31,898 nt of DNA, from assembly GCA_964440655.1 (NCBI GenBank), contig CAYTTA010000023.1:1-31898 (forward strand), given 5' to 3'. Origin of the DNA: CAYTTA01 sp964440655 (lineage in GTDB: Bacteria; Bacteroidota; Rhodothermia; Balneolales; Balneolaceae). Position 1 is the stretch's first letter. The number at the start of each line of letters is the position of its first letter. This document shows positions 24,333 to 31,898 of the stretch, one piece after another. Below the pieces are notes generated by a model. It ran no database searches and was not told the DNA's origin. It worked only from the letters and a program-made list of their open reading frames with translations. Both the position numbers and the translations under genes were made by a program.

Positions 24333-25373
24333 ATGGAATTTGACACGCAGCTGCTCTATCCCATCGATGAGATCCTGCTGGGGATCATGATTCTGGTGAT
24401 CATGTTCGGCATGGGGGCCGGCCTGACCGCCAATGATTTCAAAACGGTGTTCCGGCGACCCCGGGGTGTGCTGATCGGATTTCTCTCCCAGTTCGGTCTG
24501 ATGCCTCTGGTCGCCTGGAGCCTGTCACATCTGCTGGGCCTGAGCCCTGAATTTGCCATCGCACTGATTCTGATCGGTTGTCTCCCGGGGGGCACCACGT
24601 CCAACATGTTCACCTGGTTTGCCCGGGGTTCGGTGGCGCTGAGCATCGCCATGACCACCGCATCAACCACAATGGCACTGGTGATGATGCCGTTTCTGCT
24701 GGAGGCCTACACCCCGGAATTTGCCAGGCAGCTGGCGCAGGTCGCGGGTGGCATGGAAGGAGGCGGAGAGTTTGTGATTCCGACCGGGAACATCGTCCGC
24801 TCCCTGGTCGCTGTTCTGGTTCCAGTGGCAGCCGGAATGGTTCTTCGATGGAAGTCCCGGGCGTGGGCGAAGACCGCCGAGGATACTGCCGGTTTCGCCG
24901 CCATCCTTGTGATTCTCTTTCTGATCGGTACCGCCTTTATCCGCCACGGTTCCCTCTTTCTCCATACACCGGTGAACATCTATCTTGCCGCCATTCTGGT
25001 TGGAATAACCGGGTTTCTCTTCGGCTATCTTCTTTCCCGCCTTTTCGGACTGCCTCCCGTTTTCCAGCGGGCGATCTCCCTTGAAACAGGTATACAGAAC
25101 GGCCCGGTTGCTTTCGCCATCATTCTGCTCAGTTTTTCGGAGCCCCTCCAGAGCCGGATGCTCTGGATGGCCATTCTCTATTCCACATTTATTGTGATCT
25201 CCTCTTCTTTTGTCACACTCTGGTTCCGGAAAAAGGGGGAATTCGACTGGGGTGTCTACCGCAATACGGTGATCCACAGGCGGCTGTTCGGACCGCAGTA
25301 CGAGACCCGCTATCCAACCGGATTTCTTCCTGAACGGCTGGAAAAGGATCCCTCCCAGGGAAGTCTTGAGTGA
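24333..25373 (+). CDS. Bile acid:sodium symporter (BASS) family transporter
   Basis: This inner-membrane, Na+-coupled organic-anion transporter has 346 aa and about nine to ten hydrophobic segments. The two sodium-site regions of the BASS family are visible: LIGCLPGGTTSNMFTWFARG (about 84-103) followed by a Ser/Thr-rich helix (ALSIAMTTASTTMA), and the later SLETGIQNGPVAFAI near residue 250, in the crossing-helix position. A Gly/Glu-rich loop (about 140-150) lies between hydrophobic segments. It has a Shine-Dalgarno sequence (GAGGA, spaced 6 nt). The substrate is unknown; in bacteria the family also carries pantoate, pyruvate and other carboxylates. The 22-nt spacing from the acyl-CoA ligase hints at a carboxylic acid that is imported and then activated, but this is only contextual. 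Confidence 0.92.
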   Translation: MEFDTQLLYPIDEILLGIMILVIMFGMGAGLTANDFKTVFRRPRGVLIGFLSQFGLMPLVAWSLSHLLGLSPEFAIALILIGCLPGGTTSNMFTWFARGSVALSIAMTTASTTMALVMMPFLLEAYTPEFARQLAQVAGGMEGGGEFVIPTGNIVRSLVAVLVPVAAGMVLRWKSRAWAKTAEDTAGFAAILVILFLIGTAFIRHGSLFLHTPVNIYLAAILVGITGFLFGYLLSRLFGLPPVFQRAISLETGIQNGPVAFAIILLSFSEPLQSRMLWMAILYSTFIVISSSFVTLWFRKKGEFDWGVYRNTVIHRRLFGPQYETRYPTGFLPERLEKDPSQGSLE

Positions 25374-25516
25374 TGGATGCATTGTGTGATGGACAAATGG
25401 TCCGGAAATGAATCGGGGGGACAGACTGTTATAGATCCGTGAAGATGCGAAAGGGGGAAAGGGCACGGGAAGAGAGAACCGGGCGGCCCTAAAAGTCCGC
25501 TCAAAGCTCCCGAAAT

Positions 25517-25554
25517 AAAGATCAGGCAAAGATCAGGCCCGGATAAAGATCAAG
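25517..25554 (+). repeat. Triplicate AAAGATCAGG motif ahead of the glucan synthase gene
   Basis: Three copies of AAAGATCARG lie at 25517-25526, 25528-25537 and 25545-25554, ending 4 nt before the start codon at 25559. The first two are identical and the third has one change. They cover the leader where the ribosome-binding site should be. They could be a translational or transcriptional control element, or a slippage product. The rest of the 185-nt gap after the BASS gene is purine-rich and holds nothing else I recognise. Confidence 0.5.
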
Positions 25555-25558
25555 AGGG

Positions 25559-28500
25559 ATGGCAGACCAATCGACTATATCGTACAACGTTGATTTTCTG
25601 CGCCAGAGTGCCCTGGCTCTGGCGCGAAGCCAGTCGTGGGGGGTGGACAGCACCCCCTGGGAGCCGGTCCGACCCTTGCTGGAGGAGTCGAGACGGACGC
25701 TGATTGATGCCTATCGGACCCTCTCTCTGGCAGCCAAGAACAATCACGAGATCTCTCCGGCCGCCGAGTGGCTGATCGATAATTTCTACATTCTCCAGGA
25801 GCAGATCGTCCAGGTTAGCACCGATTTTCCCCGCAGCTACCAGAAGCAGATCCCCCGGTTGTCGGAGGGGCCCTACCAGGGTCTGCCCCGGGTCTATGAG
25901 CTTGTACTCAATCATGTTGTCCATATGGACAACATGGTCGACCTGGAGACCCTCACACTCTATGTACAGAGTTATCAGGAGCAGGAAGTGCTCACACTGG
26001 GGGAGATCTGGGCCATCCCGATTCTGCTTCGACTCGTGTTGATCCAGGAGCTGGCAAGGAAAGCGGAGCAGCTGCTGACCCGGCGGAAAGCCAGACCGCT
26101 GGTCGCCACTCTGGTCGAGGAGCTGGGCAGCAGGGATTTCTCAAACGAACCGGGTCAGGTACTCCGCAAGCTCACCAACTGGATGGAGAGTCTCCCCCGG
26201 AACGGACTGGAAGAACGGATCCTGCTGGTGGAGCTGGCAAGCCGGCTTCAGTCCTCCGGGCTGATGACCGAGGAGGAGAAACGCTGGTTTGCATTCCGCT
26301 TCAACCGGATGGACCTGACGCTGGAGGAGGCGATGCGACGGGAGGCTCTGGAGCAGTCCCGTATTCAGGTCAGTATACAAAACAACATCTCTTCGCTTCG
26401 TACCGTCTCGGAAGCGGACTGGACCGGGTTCGGAGAGGAGTGTTCCATAGTGGACCGTCTGCTTCGGCTCGACCCGATGGGGATCTATCCGGAAATGGAT
26501 TTCGACACCCGGGACCGGTACCGGAACGTCGTGGAGAGGCTCGCACGCCACTCCCCGCTGAGCGAAACCGAAGTGGTGGAACAGACGCTCCTGCTTGCAG
26601 AAAAAGCAGCGGTAATTCCGGATGGAACCTCTGTTCCTGGCGGTGGTGATCAGAGAGAGGTGCCTGAAGAGGGAAGCGACGTTGCATCCGAAGAAGCCTC
26701 CGGCATGGTTCCGGGTCCGGAGGTGGGGGTTCAGCCGGAACCGAATGACCCGGTCGGGGTACGCCGGCATGTCGGTTACTGGCTCGTTGACCGGGGGTAT
26801 GAGGAACTTGTCCGGAGTATCGGCTACTCGATGCCGTTCATGGAACGGATCCGGAGGGCTCTGGAGCGCCATACCTCTCTCTATATCGGAAGCATTCTCC
26901 TCCATACCATGGTGCTCCTGCTTGTTCTCTGGTTTGTCACCGATTCACCCTCCAAACCATTCGGTCTTTCGGTCAGTGTGCTCCTTATCGCTCTCTTTCC
27001 GGCGCTTGATCTCTCCGTCTCTTCCATGAACCGGCTCTTTGCCATTCTTCTGCCGCCCCGCATCCTGCCCAAAATGGACTACAGGGAGGGTATACCGGAG
27101 GAGTCGCGCACGGTTGTCGTGGTTCCGACCCTGATCGGCTCCGTGAAAGATCTGGAAGCACACCTGGAACAGCTTGAGGTTCATTCACTGGCCAATCCGG
27201 ATGAAACTCTTCAGTTCGGTCTGCTGACCGACTTTCCGGATTCAGACCGGAAAGAGAGGGAAGGGGAGGAGGAGATCCTTGAGAAGTGCCGCCAGATGGT
27301 GGAACAGCTGAACCGGAGACACACCTCCCGATACGGAAGCAAGTTCTTTGTCTGTCACCGTGAAAGACGCTGGAACAGGAGGGAAGGGGTCTGGATGGGG
27401 TGGGAACGCAAGAGGGGGAAACTGGAGGAGTTCAACAGGCTTCTTGTCGATTCTTCAGAGGAGACCGGATTTGTCCGGATTTTCGGGGTGTTTCCACGCC
27501 CTTCGGAAGAATTTCCGGTACGTTTCGTCATTACACTGGATGCCGATACTCGACTTCCTCCGGACAGTGCCCGCAAACTGGTCCAGACCGCAGCGCATCC
27601 TCTCAACCTCCCGGTCCGGGATCCGGAAGAGAATCGGATTGTGGCGGGGTACGGTATCATACAACCAAAAATTTCCATTCCGCCGGACTCTTCCGGCAAG
27701 AGCTGGTTCTCGCGGATCTTTTCGGGCAATACAGGGCTGGACCCTTATTCGAGTGTGGTATCGGACATCTATCAGGACCTGAAAGCAGAAGCGATCTTCA
27801 CCGGCAAGGGGATCTACCATGTGAAAGCTTTCCACGAAGTGATGGACAGGCGGCTGCCCGACAACCGGATCCTGTCGCACGACCTCCTGGAGAGCACCTA
27901 CATGCGTGCCGGCCTTGCCACGGAGATCGAGCTGTTCGATGACTTTCCCGGCACCTACATGAGTTATTGCCACCGGAGTCACCGATGGACACGCGGAGAC
28001 TGGCAGATTGCCGCATGGCTGGGCCGGAGAGTTCCGGGGAGAGAAGGGCGGGAGAGGAATCCGATCAACCTTCTTTCACGATGGAAGATCTTTGACAATC
28101 TGCGCCGGTCACTCAATCCGTTTTTCCTGCTGCTCTTTTTCATAACAGGATGGTTCTGGCTTCCCGGCTCCCCGCTCATCTGGACTCTTGCGGCCTTCGG
28201 CATTCTGGCCTTCCCCATCTACGTGAGCCTGAGCAGTGACATCGCCAACCGGCCTGCACGGGTCAAGTGGCAGCTCTATCTCGAGAAAGTGAGGGCGAAT
28301 CTGCGGGTCAACTCCCTTCAGGCATTTTCGCGCCTCGTGATGCTTCCTCATCAGGCTGCCCTTCAGCTGGATGCCATTCTCCGGACATGCTGGAGACTGG
28401 GGGTTACGGGGGAGAAGCTTCTGGAGTGGAGAACGGCCTCTCATATGGAAAAGGCAGCTCCGAATTCCTGGAGGGCGTATCTGGAGCTGGGCTGGTTCTC

Positions 28501-31500
28501 TGTTCTGACAGGGGGTGCCGTCCTTGCAGCGGCGGTGATCTTCACACCGACCCAGTGGGGGATCCCCCTGCTGTTCTCCCTTCTCTGGATCGGTATGCCT
28601 CTCTATTTCTGGTATGTCAGCCAGCCGATACCTGCCCGGCAGGAGTACTTCGGGGCCCGTGAACAGGCGCGGTTAAGAGGGTGGGCCCGCCGGACCTGGT
28701 TCTATTTCGAGCGGCTGGCCGGTGAAGAGCACTCCTGGCTCCCTCCGGACAACTATCAGATCGACCCTCATCTTCCACCGGCGCCGAGAACCTCACCTAC
28801 CAATATCGGTCTGCTTCTGGTAAGTACCCAGACAGCCTTCAACATGGGGTATCTCTCTTTGGGGAGGCTTCTTGACCGAGTGGAGCGGACCCTTGGTTCG
28901 GTGGAGCTGCTGGAGAAGTACAAAGGGCATCTTTTTAACTGGTATGAGACCCGCACAGGCCAGGTGCTCAATCCGCGCTATGTCTCCACCGTCGATTCAG
29001 GAAACCTCGCAGCCTCTCTCATCACCCTGAAGGAGGCACTGCTGGACAATCTCCGTAACTGCAGACCGACCGCCCGCCTATGGGACGGGCTGACCGATAC
29101 GGTTCGTAGTGTAAGGGAGGTGTTTGATGAATTGCGCCGTGAGGCGGAGCAGGAGAGGGGGCGGAGAGAAGCGGATCGGAATGGAAAGTTTCATCCTTTT
29201 GGCGATGCCTGGCCGGGCCGGAGAGAGAGGGAATCAGGAACGGACGAGGATACGGATCTGGTCCGTGGGCTTTTCCGGAAGGTGGAATCGGCAACCGGAG
29301 AACTTCTCAGGCTGCTGGAAGAACCTGTACCCGTAACGGCCGGTGAGGCACTTGAACGGCTTGATACGTTGAAGAGGCAGGCACTGATGCTCTGCGCCAT
29401 CGATCTGCTTCCCTTGCGGAAGATAACCGGGGACGAGCTTCTGGTGATCTACCGATACTGGACCGATGCGCCGCTCACCGCAGTGGAAGAGATGAAAAGA
29501 GAGTGGTCTCTTTTGCGGGCGGTGGACGGGTTCCGGATCGGGGAACACACCCTTCCCCAGCTGATGGAGATGGCACGGCGTTCCGAGGCGGACGAGGTGC
29601 TGCAGGAGCTGGGAAGGTGGCGGAGGCAGATCCGCCGGATCGTCTCTCTGGCCGAGCAGCTTGTCCGTGAAATGGATTTCTCCTTTCTCTACAACCACGA
29701 CCGGGGCCTCTTTCACATCGGATACAATACGGAAAAAGCCCAGCTCGACCTCTCCACCTATGATCTTCTGGCCAGTGAGGCGCGGATCGCCTCCTATGTG
29801 GCGATTGCAAAAGGGGATGTGCCCGCCGAGCATTGGTTCCGACTGAGCCGGCGCCTGACCCGGCTTGGACGGGACGAGATCCTGCTTTCGTGGGGAGGAA
29901 CGATGTTTGAGTATCTGATGCCGACTCTCTTCATGCGCTCTTTTCCCGAGACCCTTCTGAGTCATACCAGCCGGAGTGTGGTGGAGTGGCAGATGCGGTA
30001 CGCCCAAAAGCGGGGATACCCGTGGGGCTCATCGGAGAGTGCCTACCATTTTCTCAATCTTGAACTGCACTTTCAATACAGGGCGTTCGGTTCACCCGGC
30101 CTGGGTCTGAAAAGAGGGCTGGCCGATGAGTATGTCATCGCGCCCTATGCCACCCTTCTGGCACTGATGGTAGAGCCTCATGAATCTCTCCGTAATCTGG
30201 AGCGGATCGTCCGTCATGGCGGGCTCGGACCCATGGGATTCTATGATGCGATCGACTACACCCCCGCCCGCCTTCCGCCCGGTCAGAACCGGAAGGTGGT
30301 CCGCACATGGATGGCCCATCATCACGGCATGTCCTTGCTTGCCCTGGACAATGTACTCAACGACTGGCCCTTACACCGATATTTCCACTCCGATCCTGCC
30401 GTCATGGGTTGCGACCTTCTTCTTCAGGAGAAGATTCCAAGGGGGGTGCCGATCAAGGAACCGCACCCCATCGATGTGGAACTGGAACCGGGAGAACAGG
30501 AGACCATCGAATATGTGGTGGAGCATGCAGGCATGGAACAGATCGATATCTCCCCTCCCCGGCTTCACCTTCTGTCAAACGGTCGCTATTCCCTGTTTGT
30601 CACCCATGCCGGCACAGGCTCTTCCAGCCATGAGGGGCGGGCATTGACCTCCTGGGAGGCCGATCCCACAGCCGATCCGCTGGGACTGTTCATCTATATC
30701 CGGGATCTCGAGAGCGGGGAGTTCTGGTCGGCGGGACATCAGCCGGTACGCCGCCGGCCCGACCGCTACGATACCTGGTTTCATCAGGGGAAAGTGGTTA
30801 CCTCAAGAGTGGATGACTGGATCGAGACAACGATGGAGATCTGCGTCTCCTCCGAACGTCCCCTTGAACTACGGCGGATCATCCTTACCAACTACTCTGA
30901 AAGAGAGCGGAAACTGGAGATCACCAGTTATGCCGAAGTGGTACTGAACCGGCTGAAAGACCACCGTGCCCATCCGGCATTCTCCAAACTTTTTGTCCAG
31001 ACCGACTATGCCGATGAGCATCATGCGGTACTCGCACGGCGTCGCCCCCGCAGCAGCAGTGACCGGGAGGAGTGGCTTATTCATACCGTAACCGGTCACG
31101 ATCTGGAGAATGTGACCCGACCGCTGCAGTTCGAAACCGACCGGGCCCGTTTTATCGGGCGCGGGCGTACGCTGAGCGACCCGCAGGCAATGGATCCGGG
31201 AAATGAGCTGAGCGGATTCAAAGGAAATGTCTCCGATCCCATCGTCAGTCTGAGAAGGTCCGTAACCATTGAAGGCGGGGGGAAGGTGGAGATCGTTTTC
31301 GGTCTGGGGTGGGCAGCGAGCCGTGAGGAGGCAATCCGGCTGGCGGACATCAGCGACAATCCCCAGGCGGTCGACCGGGAATTCGATCTGGCCACCATCT
31401 ACAGCATGGTCGAGCTCGAACATCTGGATATCTCTCCTGTCGAAGCTCACTGGTTCCAGAAGCTGGCTTCCTGGATGCTCTATCCGGACCGGGCTTTCCG

Positions 31501-31898
31501 GGTCCCGGAACGGAAGATCCGTCAGAACCGAAAAGGGCAGCAGGGGCTGTGGGCCTACGGTATATCGGGGGATCTGCCCCTTCTTGTGTTCCGTATCCGG
31601 GAGATGGAACAGATGGGCTCGATCCGGACCCTTTTCAAAGCCCGCTCCTTCTGGAGAGAAAAAGGAGTGGATGTGGATCTGGTGATACTGAACGATCACC
31701 CTCCAAGCTATGCCGATGAGCTGGAAGAGGAGATCCGCAGGACCATGGAGACCACCATGAAGGGGCGGAGCTCACAGATGAACGGCGGGATCCATATCCT
31801 CAAGAGCGACCATTTGCCGGAAGAGGATCTCACCCTGATCCTGTCTGCAGCACATGCTCTGTTTGAGGGGAGGCTACCCCTTTCCGGAGCACTGGTCA
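25559..31898 (+). CDS. ndvB: Cyclic beta-1,2-glucan synthase, NdvB/ChvB type (3' end cut by window)
   Basis: This giant inner-membrane enzyme polymerises glucose from UDP-glucose, cyclises the chain and trims it. There are 2113 codons in view with no stop; full-length relatives have about 2800, so some 700 are missing. A soluble N-domain (1-440) includes an acidic, Pro/Gly-rich insert at about 350-400. Two helices follow (about 441-500), then a GT84 glycosyltransferase domain: VVVVPTLIGS at 518, DADT (D661, D663), HDLLE (H774, D775) and the RxxRW form of the QxxRW motif (R806, R809, W810). More helices occur at about 850-895 and 972-1020. A glycoamylase/GH189-type cyclisation domain (about 1080-1600) contains SWGGTMFEY (from 1444) and SSESAY (E1493). 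GH94-type sandwich sequence starts near 1650; the GH94 catalytic core is beyond the edge. The ATG follows AGAGGG. Confidence 0.93.
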   Translation, partial: MADQSTISYNVDFLRQSALALARSQSWGVDSTPWEPVRPLLEESRRTLIDAYRTLSLAAKNNHEISPAAEWLIDNFYILQEQIVQVSTDFPRSYQKQIPRLSEGPYQGLPRVYELVLNHVVHMDNMVDLETLTLYVQSYQEQEVLTLGEIWAIPILLRLVLIQELARKAEQLLTRRKARPLVATLVEELGSRDFSNEPGQVLRKLTNWMESLPRNGLEERILLVELASRLQSSGLMTEEEKRWFAFRFNRMDLTLEEAMRREALEQSRIQVSIQNNISSLRTVSEADWTGFGEECSIVDRLLRLDPMGIYPEMDFDTRDRYRNVVERLARHSPLSETEVVEQTLLLAEKAAVIPDGTSVPGGGDQREVPEEGSDVASEEASGMVPGPEVGVQPEPNDPVGVRRHVGYWLVDRGYEELVRSIGYSMPFMERIRRALERHTSLYIGSILLHTMVLLLVLWFVTDSPSKPFGLSVSVLLIALFPALDLSVSSMNRLFAILLPPRILPKMDYREGIPEESRTVVVVPTLIGSVKDLEAHLEQLEVHSLANPDETLQFGLLTDFPDSDRKEREGEEEILEKCRQMVEQLNRRHTSRYGSKFFVCHRERRWNRREGVWMGWERKRGKLEEFNRLLVDSSEETGFVRIFGVFPRPSEEFPVRFVITLDADTRLPPDSARKLVQTAAHPLNLPVRDPEENRIVAGYGIIQPKISIPPDSSGKSWFSRIFSGNTGLDPYSSVVSDIYQDLKAEAIFTGKGIYHVKAFHEVMDRRLPDNRILSHDLLESTYMRAGLATEIELFDDFPGTYMSYCHRSHRWTRGDWQIAAWLGRRVPGREGRERNPINLLSRWKIFDNLRRSLNPFFLLLFFITGWFWLPGSPLIWTLAAFGILAFPIYVSLSSDIANRPARVKWQLYLEKVRANLRVNSLQAFSRLVMLPHQAALQLDAILRTCWRLGVTGEKLLEWRTASHMEKAAPNSWRAYLELGWFSVLTGGAVLAAAVIFTPTQWGIPLLFSLLWIGMPLYFWYVSQPIPARQEYFGAREQARLRGWARRTWFYFERLAGEEHSWLPPDNYQIDPHLPPAPRTSPTNIGLLLVSTQTAFNMGYLSLGRLLDRVERTLGSVELLEKYKGHLFNWYETRTGQVLNPRYVSTVDSGNLAASLITLKEALLDNLRNCRPTARLWDGLTDTVRSVREVFDELRREAEQERGRREADRNGKFHPFGDAWPGRRERESGTDEDTDLVRGLFRKVESATGELLRLLEEPVPVTAGEALERLDTLKRQALMLCAIDLLPLRKITGDELLVIYRYWTDAPLTAVEEMKREWSLLRAVDGFRIGEHTLPQLMEMARRSEADEVLQELGRWRRQIRRIVSLAEQLVREMDFSFLYNHDRGLFHIGYNTEKAQLDLSTYDLLASEARIASYVAIAKGDVPAEHWFRLSRRLTRLGRDEILLSWGGTMFEYLMPTLFMRSFPETLLSHTSRSVVEWQMRYAQKRGYPWGSSESAYHFLNLELHFQYRAFGSPGLGLKRGLADEYVIAPYATLLALMVEPHESLRNLERIVRHGGLGPMGFYDAIDYTPARLPPGQNRKVVRTWMAHHHGMSLLALDNVLNDWPLHRYFHSDPAVMGCDLLLQEKIPRGVPIKEPHPIDVELEPGEQETIEYVVEHAGMEQIDISPPRLHLLSNGRYSLFVTHAGTGSSSHEGRALTSWEADPTADPLGLFIYIRDLESGEFWSAGHQPVRRRPDRYDTWFHQGKVVTSRVDDWIETTMEICVSSERPLELRRIILTNYSERERKLEITSYAEVVLNRLKDHRAHPAFSKLFVQTDYADEHHAVLARRRPRSSSDREEWLIHTVTGHDLENVTRPLQFETDRARFIGRGRTLSDPQAMDPGNELSGFKGNVSDPIVSLRRSVTIEGGGKVEIVFGLGWAASREEAIRLADISDNPQAVDREFDLATIYSMVELEHLDISPVEAHWFQKLASWMLYPDRAFRVPERKIRQNRKGQQGLWAYGISGDLPLLVFRIREMEQMGSIRTLFKARSFWREKGVDVDLVILNDHPPSYADELEEEIRRTMETTMKGRSSQMNGGIHILKSDHLPEEDLTLILSAAHALFEGRLPLSGALV

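Overview
The window is a gene-dense, GC-rich stretch of a bacterial chromosome. It holds 18 protein genes, two of them cut by the window edges. I see no tRNA, rRNA, insertion sequence, prophage or CRISPR array. Most genes are conserved housekeeping or envelope functions. The best lineage clue is the DNA polymerase III alpha subunit, which carries a DnaQ-type proofreading exonuclease at its own N-terminus. That arrangement, a 5'-nucleotidase split into two genes with the C-domain gene first, and a DUF4412-like secreted protein suggest the Bacteroidota / Rhodothermota / Balneolota group. This placement is inference from gene content, not from a marker-gene tree.

Left block (1-9813, all on the minus strand, in transcription order): OxyR-type peroxide sensor, phosphohexomutase, a P1B-4-type metal-efflux ATPase, a secreted DPP4-type dipeptidyl peptidase, then trkA and trkH for potassium uptake. 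trkA and trkH overlap by 4 nt, and trkH runs off the left edge.

Central block (9926-20129, plus strand): acylphosphatase, exonuclease-fused dnaE, thioredoxin followed by a clear intrinsic terminator, a small HNH endonuclease, and then a tightly packed run. The first four genes of that run (mnmA, a secreted DUF4412-like protein, a 5'-nucleotidase C-domain lipoprotein and a metallophosphatase N-domain protein) overlap by 1-4 nt and should be translationally coupled. A two-helix membrane protein follows 60 nt later.

Right block: a branched-chain aminotransferase on the minus strand converges on the central block. The gap between them is filled by an in-phase 15-bp imperfect tandem array. Divergent from the aminotransferase are a UDG-superfamily protein, a long-chain acyl-CoA synthetase, a BASS-family sodium symporter, and the first 2113 codons of an NdvB/ChvB-type cyclic beta-1,2-glucan synthase that continues past the right edge.

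I found no convincing new multi-gene defence or mobile system. The observations most worth a second look are the metallophosphatase with a replaced catalytic motif, the 15-bp array that looks like the frameshifted tail of the upstream gene, the giant glucan synthase, and the OxyR / iron-type ATPase proximity.
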